Below, one piece after another: positions 1 through 5,590 of a DNA stretch of 14,122 bases. Numbering within the stretch: the stretch's first letter is position 1; every line of letters begins with the position of its first letter. The translations under genes were made by a program, and so were the position numbers. Origin of the DNA: Anaerolineales bacterium (GTDB lineage Bacteria > Chloroflexota > Anaerolineae > Anaerolineales > DRMV01); NCBI GenBank assembly GCA_015494815.1, contig WGAK01000200.1:1-14122 (forward strand), read 5' to 3'. The notes below the pieces were generated by a model that was not told where the DNA came from, ran no database searches, and was given only the letters and a program-made list of their open reading frames with translations.

Positions 1-1644
1 CTGGCCCTGTTCGAGGCCCGGCGCACCCTCAGGCAGGCCATGCAGGCCGTGACCGGCCAGGCAGCCCTGCCGCACTTCGATGTGGCCGAGGCCACTTTCG
101 TCCTCTCCTTCGGCGCCAACTTCATGGAAACCTGGCTGTCGCCCGTGGCCTTCAGCCGGGCCTACGGCCACATGCGCCGCGGGCGGCCCGGCGTGCGGGG
201 GCTGTTCGTGCAAATCGAGCCCCGCATGTCCATGACCGCGGCCAGCGCGGACAAATGGGTTCCCGCCAGGCCGGGCACCGAAGGCAAGGTTGCGCTGGCC
301 ATCGGGCGCTTGGCCGCGGAAATGCGCGACGGCGAGGTGCCACCGGCCTTCGATGTGGACGTGGAGGCCATTGCGGAAGAGGCCGGTGTCGAGATGGCCC
401 TGCTGGAGAAAATCGCCCATTACTTCGCCACCGCGGAGAAGCCGCTGGCCATCCCCGGCGCGGCCGCGCTGGGGCACACCAACGGGTTGGAAACCGCGCA
501 GGCCATCCTGGCCCTCAACGCCTGGGCCGGCAACTTCGGCCAGGCCGGGGGCGTGCAGATGCTGCCCGCGGCGCCCATCTACGAAGACCGCGACGCGGCC
601 AGCCTGAAAGACATGGCCGACCTGGTGCGCCGCATGAAAGCCGGCGAGGTCAAGGCCCTGCTGGTGCACGGCGTCAACCCGGTCTTCGAACTGCCCGCGG
701 GGCTGGGCTTCGCCGAGGCCCTGGAGAAGGTCGAGACCGTCATTTCCTTCTCGCCCTTCTACGACGAAACTGCGGCCCAGGCCGATTACATCTTCCCCGA
801 CCACACGCCCCTGGAGTCATGGGGTTACCAGAAGGTGCGCGTGGGCGCGGACCGCATGACCGTGACCGCGTCGCAGCCGGTGGTGGTGCCCTTGTACGAC
901 ACCAAAGCCACCGCGGACGTGCTGCTGGCCGCGGTGCAGGCCGTGGGCGGCGCGGTGGCCGAGGCCGTGCCTTACAAGGACGAGGTCGAGTTCGTGCAGC
1001 AGGCCGTGGCCAACCTGATGCAGGCCCAGGGCGGCATCTTCGCAGAGGCCACGCCCAAGGCCTTCTGGGGTCGCTTCTTGCAGCACGGCGGCTGGTGGAC
1101 CGCGGAGCCCGCGGCTTTCGAGGCGGTGGACGCGGCCGCGGCGTTGCAGCAGCCCATCCAGGTGCCCGAGGCTACCTTTGCCGAGGGTGAGTTCCACCTG
1201 GTGGTGTACCCGCACCCCATCTTGGGCGATGGCGCGGGGGCCAACCGGCCCTGGCTGCAAGAGACCCCCGAGCCCATGACCACGGTCATGTGGAACTCGT
1301 GGGTAGAAGTGAACCCCGAGACGGCCCAGGAGTTGGGCCTGCGGCACGACGACATCGTGGAAGTCCGCTCGCCGTATGGCCGGGTGTACGCCGCGGTGTA
1401 TGTGTACCCCGGCATTCGGCCCGACACCGTGGCCCTGGCCTTCGGGCAGGGGCATGAAGCCTTGGGCCGCTGGGCCGAAGGGCGGGGCGTCAACCCAGCC
1501 AAGTTGCTGGGCGCGCAAACCAACCGGGCCGGCGATTTGGCCTGGGGCAGCGTGCGGGTCACCCTGCGCAAGACGGGCCGTCGGCGGCCTTTGGCCCGCA
1601 AGGAGCACCTGGTCGGCGTGTACGGCGACGGGGTAGCCAAGTAA
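1..1644 (+). CDS. Molybdopterin oxidoreductase-like subunit of an ACIII-like complex (ActB N-terminal-half type), 5' partial
   Basis: The reading frame is open from base 1, so the gene begins upstream. The visible 547 residues are the C-terminal part of a molybdopterin-oxidoreductase (CISM family) large subunit. Family-like segments include SFGANFMETWLSP near visible residue 36, ADKWVPARPGTEG near 83, a GHTNGLETAQ segment near 159 and PDHTPLESWG near 267. The last ~150 residues, from about residue 395, match the molybdopterin-dinucleotide-binding domain. The wording of these segments resembles ActB of alternative complex III, where this domain sits beside the Fe-S part and is reported to lack molybdenum. 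The N-terminal region that would show a 4Fe-4S motif, Tat signal, lipobox or metal ligand is outside the window, so I cannot say whether it binds Mo. The stop overlaps the ribosome site of the Fe-S gene, which starts 13 bases later. Alternatives are a genuine Mo/W catalytic subunit of a polysulfide- or tetrathionate-reductase-like enzyme. Confidence 0.82.
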   Translation: MALFEARRTLRQAMQAVTGQAALPHFDVAEATFVLSFGANFMETWLSPVAFSRAYGHMRRGRPGVRGLFVQIEPRMSMTAASADKWVPARPGTEGKVALAIGRLAAEMRDGEVPPAFDVDVEAIAEEAGVEMALLEKIAHYFATAEKPLAIPGAAALGHTNGLETAQAILALNAWAGNFGQAGGVQMLPAAPIYEDRDAASLKDMADLVRRMKAGEVKALLVHGVNPVFELPAGLGFAEALEKVETVISFSPFYDETAAQADYIFPDHTPLESWGYQKVRVGADRMTVTASQPVVVPLYDTKATADVLLAAVQAVGGAVAEAVPYKDEVEFVQQAVANLMQAQGGIFAEATPKAFWGRFLQHGGWWTAEPAAFEAVDAAAALQQPIQVPEATFAEGEFHLVVYPHPILGDGAGANRPWLQETPEPMTTVMWNSWVEVNPETAQELGLRHDDIVEVRSPYGRVYAAVYVYPGIRPDTVALAFGQGHEALGRWAEGRGVNPAKLLGAQTNRAGDLAWGSVRVTLRKTGRRRPLARKEHLVGVYGDGVAK

Positions 1645-1657
1645 GGAGAGGCGCGTT

Positions 1658-2380
1658 ATGGCTGGTGGTAACGGACACGAAGAACACACCAAATGGGTCA
1701 TGGTCATTGACCTGGACCGCTGCAATGGCTGCGGCGCGTGCGTGACCGCGTGCGCCATGGAGAACAATGTGGCCTTTGTGGGCGAAGAAGAGAACGCGTA
1801 CGGCCGGGGTATGCACTGGCTGCGCCTGCAACGCTACTGGGAGGGCGAGGGCGACGACCTGCGGGTGCGCTACATTCCCACCATGTGCCAGCAGTGCAGC
1901 AATGCGCCCTGCGAGCCTGTGTGCCCGGTGTATGCCACCCTGCACAGCGAGGCCGAGGAACTCAACCTGCAGGTCTACAATCGCTGCATCGGCACCCGCT
2001 ACTGCGCCAACAACTGCCCTTATGTGGCGCGCACGTTCAACTGGTTCGACTACGAATGGCCCGAGCCGCTGAACTTCCAACTCAACCCCGATGTCACCGT
2101 GCGGCGGCGGGGCATCATGGAAAAGTGCACGTTCTGCATCCAGCGCATCCGCCGGGCCGAGGAAGACGCCAAGGCCGAGGGCCGCGAGGTGTACGACGGC
2201 GAGGTGCAGCCCGCGTGCGCGCAGGCGTGCCCCACCGAGGCCATCGTCTTTGGCAACTGGCGCGACCCCAACAGCCGGGTGCGCCAACTGGCCGCCAGCG
2301 AGCGGGCCTTCAAACTGGAAGAGGCGCTGGGCACCGAGCCCAAGGTCATCTACCTGGCAGGAGGGCGCCATGAGTTCTGA
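1658..2380 (+). CDS. Four-cluster ferredoxin-type Fe-S subunit (ActB C-terminal-half / PsrB type)
   Basis: This 240-residue protein should carry electrons between the quinol-oxidising membrane subunit and the cytochromes. It has 15 cluster cysteines in the order expected for four clusters: C22-C25-C28-C32, C77-C80-C85-C89, C110-C116-C120, C157-C160 and C187-C191. The third group reads CIGTRYC, so the usual second cysteine is Thr113. In this family that pattern goes with three [4Fe-4S] clusters and one [3Fe-4S] cluster, as in ACIII. The segments YNRCIGTRYCANNCPY and GIMEKCTFCIQRI are family hallmarks. No signal peptide is visible, so export with the upstream subunit, or fusion to it in the ancestral gene, is implied. 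In textbook ACIII this domain is fused to the molybdopterin-like domain; here it is a separate gene. The start follows AAGGAG at 1643-1648. The 3' end overlaps the NrfD gene by 11 bases. Confidence 0.93.
   Translation: MAGGNGHEEHTKWVMVIDLDRCNGCGACVTACAMENNVAFVGEEENAYGRGMHWLRLQRYWEGEGDDLRVRYIPTMCQQCSNAPCEPVCPVYATLHSEAEELNLQVYNRCIGTRYCANNCPYVARTFNWFDYEWPEPLNFQLNPDVTVRRRGIMEKCTFCIQRIRRAEEDAKAEGREVYDGEVQPACAQACPTEAIVFGNWRDPNSRVRQLAASERAFKLEEALGTEPKVIYLAGGRHEF
2359..2365 (+). promoter_or_regulatory. Ribosome binding site that sets the NrfD start
   Basis: AGGAGGG lies 4 bases before the ATG at 2370. It supports that start over in-frame ATGs further upstream (from 2091), which lie inside the Fe-S gene and would add a run of arginine/proline-rich shadow sequence. 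The site sits inside the last codons of the Fe-S gene, consistent with translational coupling. Confidence 0.8.
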
Positions 2381-3815
2381 GTTCCACCCCCGTAACGAAG
2401 CCGAAGCCCGCCACATCGAGGCCCTGAAGCAGGAGCATCTGCTTCTGGACCACAAAACGCGCGCCGAAATGAACGACATGGTCATGGAGGCGGTGGAAGA
2501 CACCAGCCGGGAGTGGAAGATTGCCGTTACCGTGCTGGGCCTGGTCACCGCGGTGACCCTGTTCGGCGCGTGGGGCTACATGATGCTCAACGGCCTGGGC
2601 CTGGCGGGCATCCGGCGGCCCATCTACTGGGGTCTGTTCATCGTCTCCTTCGTCTTCTGGATTGGCATCAGCCACGCGGGCACGTTCGTGTCGGCCATCT
2701 TGCGGGTGTTCAAGGCCGAGTTCCGTCGGCCCTTCACCCGCGCGGCGGAGTTGATGACCACCTTCGGCCTGGCCGCGGCCGGTTTGTACCCCCTGGTGCA
2801 CCTGGGCCGCACCTGGCGCTTCTACTGGATGATGCCTTACCCCAACCAACGCTGGCTGTGGCCCAACTGGCGTTCCCCCCTGCTGTGGGACTTCTTCGCC
2901 ATCAACACTTATCTTATCGGCAGCACCCTGTACCTCTACCTGCCGCTCATCCCCGACATGGCCATGGCCCGCGACCGCAGCACCGGCTGGCGGCGAGCGG
3001 TGTATGGCCTGCTGGCCCTGGGCTGGCGGGGCACCGAGCAGGAGTGGAAGAACCTGCAGAAGGCCATCCAGATTTTCGCCTGGGCCATCATCCCCGTGAT
3101 GTTCTCGGTGCACACCATCGTGTCGTGGGACTTCGCGGTGGCCATGAAACTGGGCTGGCATTCCACCATCTTCGGGCCCTACTTCATCATCGGCGCGTTG
3201 CTCTCGGGCATTGCGGCGGTGAACGTGGTGCTCTTCACCGTGCGGGCCACCACCAAGAACATGCGCTACTTCATCCGGCCTGAGCATTTCGACGCTCTGG
3301 GCAAGTTGCTGCTCATCATCTCCCTCTCGTGGGCCTACTTCTTCTTCAACGAGTTCATCCTGGAATGGTACGGCGGCGAGCACACCATCAAGGAAATCCT
3401 CAAATTCTACATGTTCGGCGACATCGCGCCCGTGTGGTGGACCATGGTGACCTGCAATGTGTTCATCCCCGGCCTGTTGCTGTGGAACCGCAAGTTCCGG
3501 CGCACGCCGTGGTTGATGTTCATCATGGGCATCGTGGTCAACATCGGCATGTTCGCGGAGCGCTATGTCATCGTGACCGGCGCGCTCAGCCGCAACCGCT
3601 TCCCCTTCGACTGGGGCTGGTATGAGCCGAAGTTGGTGGAAATCTCCATCGTGTTCGGCACCTTCATGCTCTTCCTTTTCCTGTACACCCTGGCGGCCCG
3701 CTTCCTGCCGCTCATCCCGGTGTGGGAAGTGGAAGAGGGGCAGCACTCGCACACCTGGCGGCGCATTGGCAAGGCCGTGCTGCCCGCGGTGAGCGACCTG
3801 GAGTCCCTGGACTAA
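2370..3815 (+). CDS. actC: NrfD/PsrC-family quinol-binding membrane subunit (ActC-like)
   Basis: This 481-residue integral membrane protein is the expected quinol-oxidising subunit. I count about ten hydrophobic helices (roughly residues 51-73, 85-110, 125-145, 172-195, 232-258, 267-292, 308-332, 352-372, 380-401 and 422-446), the number known for ActC. Conserved-looking polar residues within or beside helices are H102 in GISHAGT, H144 in PLVHLGR, H248 and D254 in SVHTIVSWDFA, and E397-R398. These are candidates for quinol binding or proton transfer; exact roles are inferred. The N-terminal 50 residues are soluble and charged. The gene overlaps the Fe-S gene by 11 bases, and its TAA is part of the AAGGAGG ribosome site of the next gene, so the operon is tightly coupled. 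A menaquinol substrate is likely for this lineage but not shown by the sequence. The symbol follows the ACIII reading; NrfD-like is the safer family name. Confidence 0.9.
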   Translation: MSSEFHPRNEAEARHIEALKQEHLLLDHKTRAEMNDMVMEAVEDTSREWKIAVTVLGLVTAVTLFGAWGYMMLNGLGLAGIRRPIYWGLFIVSFVFWIGISHAGTFVSAILRVFKAEFRRPFTRAAELMTTFGLAAAGLYPLVHLGRTWRFYWMMPYPNQRWLWPNWRSPLLWDFFAINTYLIGSTLYLYLPLIPDMAMARDRSTGWRRAVYGLLALGWRGTEQEWKNLQKAIQIFAWAIIPVMFSVHTIVSWDFAVAMKLGWHSTIFGPYFIIGALLSGIAAVNVVLFTVRATTKNMRYFIRPEHFDALGKLLLIISLSWAYFFFNEFILEWYGGEHTIKEILKFYMFGDIAPVWWTMVTCNVFIPGLLLWNRKFRRTPWLMFIMGIVVNIGMFAERYVIVTGALSRNRFPFDWGWYEPKLVEISIVFGTFMLFLFLYTLAARFLPLIPVWEVEEGQHSHTWRRIGKAVLPAVSDLESLD

Positions 3816-3825
3816 GGAGGGCGTC

Positions 3826-4389
3826 ATGGACATGGAACAATATTACGGGCGCTATGAGCCGCGCATGTTCGTGGCCGTGTTCGACGATGTGGAACGGGTT
3901 CCGGCCGCGCTGGACGCCCTGCGCCAGGTAGGTGTCACCGACGATTTCATCCAGGTGCAAACGGGCGTGCCGTATGCCAGCAGCATCTTGGGCCGCCCGC
4001 GGGTATGGAGCGCGGTGCCCAAGTATGGCCTGACGGGCGCGGTCATCGGCTTTGGCCTGGGGCTGTTCTTCACCCACGGCACGGCCTGGCTCTACCCGCT
4101 GCGGGTGGGTGGTATGCCGCTGTATTCGGTGCCGCCCAGCCTGGTGTTGCTCTTCGAACTCACCATGTTGGGCCTGCTGGTGTCGTCCTTCATCGGCGTG
4201 CTGGTGGAGTCGCTGTTGCCGCCGGTGGGCAAGCCCCCGGTGGGCAACCGGGTGTACCACCCCGCGGTGAGCGATAGCGCCATTGCCATCTTCTTCCAAA
4301 CCTCGCGCGTCCTGGCCGACGAGGCCCTGCAGGCTTTGCGCGGCGTGGGCGCGCACGAGGTCACCGAAGTGGAGGGGTCGTTCGTATGA
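3826..4389 (+). CDS. actD: DUF3341 membrane subunit (ActD-like)
   Basis: This 187-residue protein matches the ActD/DUF3341 pattern: a soluble N-terminal domain (about residues 12-65), two transmembrane helices (about 67-89 and 103-131) and a short soluble C-terminal tail. The second helix contains E111 in LLFELTML, an acidic residue typical of the family and possibly part of a proton path. The loop GGMPLYSVPPS before helix 2 also fits the family. DUF3341 proteins occur almost only beside NrfD-type subunits, so this gene is good evidence for an ACIII-like or related complex. The start follows AAGGAGG at 3814-3820, and the stop overlaps the next start as ATGA at 4386-4389. The molecular role is structural or proton-related by inference. 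Confidence 0.9.
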   Translation: MDMEQYYGRYEPRMFVAVFDDVERVPAALDALRQVGVTDDFIQVQTGVPYASSILGRPRVWSAVPKYGLTGAVIGFGLGLFFTHGTAWLYPLRVGGMPLYSVPPSLVLLFELTMLGLLVSSFIGVLVESLLPPVGKPPVGNRVYHPAVSDSAIAIFFQTSRVLADEALQALRGVGAHEVTEVEGSFV

Positions 4390-4880
4390 AAGGTTTACGC
4401 CTCTTCGTCATCCTGACGCTGTTGGGTGGGCCCCTCGTTGTGGGCATGCTGTTCACCTACGAGGTCATCAAGGTGGATTGGGTCTCCATGATGGAGAACC
4501 AGCCTTCGTATCGGCCGATGGAAGACCCGCTGCCGGTGCCTGCCGATTCGGTTCCCTACATGGCCGACTATGTCAAGTATGTGGGCGTGCCGGACAATCC
4601 CGTGCCCGCGGACGAGGTATCGCTGCAGCGGGGCGAGGCCCTGTATCAAATCCATTGCTCGGTGTGCCACGGCCCCAAGGGGCAGGGCGATGGCGTGATG
4701 GCCCAGCACGGCCTTCACCCGGCCAACCTGACCACTTCGGCCCTGGACGACAAGGGCATGTTCCTCTTCATCACCAACGGCACCCCCAACATGCCCCCCA
4801 TGCGCGAGAATCTGACCGTGCGGGACCGCTGGGATGTCATCAACTACATCCGCTCCCTGCAGGCCCAGGCCGGGCAGTGA
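4386..4880 (+). CDS. actE: Membrane-anchored monohaem cytochrome c (ActE-like)
   Basis: This 164-residue cytochrome c has one CxxCH haem site (C91, C94, H95). The likely distal ligand is M136 or M139 in TPNMPPM. The N-terminal ~24 residues form a hydrophobic segment that should act as export signal and membrane anchor. There is no cysteine near it, so this is not a lipoprotein, unlike ActE described from Bacteroidota. The stretch NQPSYRPMEDPLPVPADSVP (residues 38-57) resembles the linker of ActE proteins. The protein should act on the outer face of the membrane, passing electrons from the Fe-S subunit to a soluble carrier, an oxidase or the second cytochrome encoded next. Its start overlaps the DUF3341 stop by four bases, so translation is probably coupled. 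Assignment as monohaem cytochrome c is firm; the ActE name rests on operon position and the linker. Confidence 0.9.
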   Translation: MKGLRLFVILTLLGGPLVVGMLFTYEVIKVDWVSMMENQPSYRPMEDPLPVPADSVPYMADYVKYVGVPDNPVPADEVSLQRGEALYQIHCSVCHGPKGQGDGVMAQHGLHPANLTTSALDDKGMFLFITNGTPNMPPMRENLTVRDRWDVINYIRSLQAQAGQ

Positions 4881-4914
4881 CGCCCCCTGCATCGTCCCGA
4901 GGAGGTGACGCCGT

Positions 4915-5394
4915 ATGCGCACACGAAGTTTGTTGTGGTTGACCGTGGCTTTGGTGGCCGTGCTGGTGGCGGGTTGCGGCATCCAGGGCGCGCCCAACTT
5001 CGCCCAGGCCGAGCACACGCCCTTCCCCTTCACCGACCTGGACGGGCAGGCCTGCCAGGCCACTTTCGAGGCCGATGTGTTGCCGTTGTTCACCCAGGCC
5101 GGGGTGTGGTATGACGGCTCGCCGCCCTGCATTGCCTGCCACAACAAGAACATGGTAGGCACGCAGTCCAACGCGGGCATGAGCCTGGAGACTTACGAAG
5201 ACATCCTGGCCGGCTCCTACCGCAGCGGCCCCGACGCCCAGGGGAACGATATCTTGGGCGGCGGCAACTGGGAGCAGTCCATCCTTTACGACCGCCTGGT
5301 CGCGCGTAAGGACATGCCCCTGGGCCGCCCGGCCGATTCGCCCGACAAAGGGCTGGAAATCCTCGCCGGCGCTCCGGTCGGTGAGGAACAATAA
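4915..5394 (+). CDS. Predicted lipoprotein monohaem cytochrome c
   Basis: This 159-residue protein has a lipoprotein signal with lipobox LVAGC (C21 would be lipidated) and one haem site, CIACH (C72, C75, H76). M134 in RKDMPLGRP is the likely axial ligand, and the end (LEILAGAP) resembles the terminal helix of Planctomycete-type c-cytochrome domains. C47 is extra and could be structural. A strong ribosome site, GAGGAGGTGA, precedes the ATG. The gene lies 34 bases after the ActE-like gene and before the hairpin at 5439, so it is the last gene of the operon. It stands where textbook ACIII operons continue with ActF. I infer that it is an additional electron-exit subunit or partner tethered to the outer membrane face. 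Its acceptor is unknown, and it is not a known fixed ACIII subunit that I can name. Confidence 0.87.
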   Translation: MRTRSLLWLTVALVAVLVAGCGIQGAPNFAQAEHTPFPFTDLDGQACQATFEADVLPLFTQAGVWYDGSPPCIACHNKNMVGTQSNAGMSLETYEDILAGSYRSGPDAQGNDILGGGNWEQSILYDRLVARKDMPLGRPADSPDKGLEILAGAPVGEEQ

Positions 5395-5438
5395 GCGCCG
5401 CCGGAGGTTCGCCTCGCGCAGCAGCGCCTCACGACCCC

Positions 5439-5470
5439 AACGGCTCGCCGTACTTCGCGGCGGGCCGTTT
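5439..5470 (+). terminator. Hairpin ending the respiratory operon (probable terminator)
   Basis: AACGGCTCGCCG (5439-5450) pairs with CGGCGGGCCGTT (5458-5469) over 12 base pairs, with one G-T wobble and a 7-nt loop. Only a short T run follows, so it may be a weak or U-poor intrinsic terminator. It lies 45 bases after the cytochrome stop and before the next promoter. The rest of the 196-base gap (5395-5590) holds only the promoter and the ribosome site of the next gene. Confidence 0.6.
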
Positions 5471-5506
5471 GCGTTCCGGCGGCCCGCATCTTTGGCCGAA
5501 TGGCAG

Positions 5507-5534
5507 TTGTCGAGCGTGCGGTCGCGTCTATGAT
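5507..5534 (+). promoter_or_regulatory. Sigma70-type promoter of the pyruvate phosphate dikinase gene
   Basis: TTGTCG (5507-5512) and TATGAT (5529-5534) are separated by 16 bases, with 4/6 and 5/6 matches to the consensus. Transcription would start near 5541, giving a leader of about 50 bases before the ATG at 5591. No clear operator or riboswitch is visible. Confidence 0.55.
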
Positions 5535-5590
5535 GAGGGTGAGGGAGGCGTACCGTCCGTCTTCGTTCACCGTGTCAGGAGGTTTGGCCG

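Noticed and set aside
2091..2369. Upstream extension of the NrfD frame within the Fe-S gene
   Set aside because: The added 93 residues are Arg/Ser/Pro-rich shadow sequence. The start at 2370 has an AGGAGGG ribosome site and matches the family length.
2346..3833. Open frame of 495 codons antisense to the NrfD gene
   Set aside because: Its His/Gln/Gly/Pro-rich composition is a shadow of the hydrophobic helices of the sense strand, and it has no ribosome site or motif.
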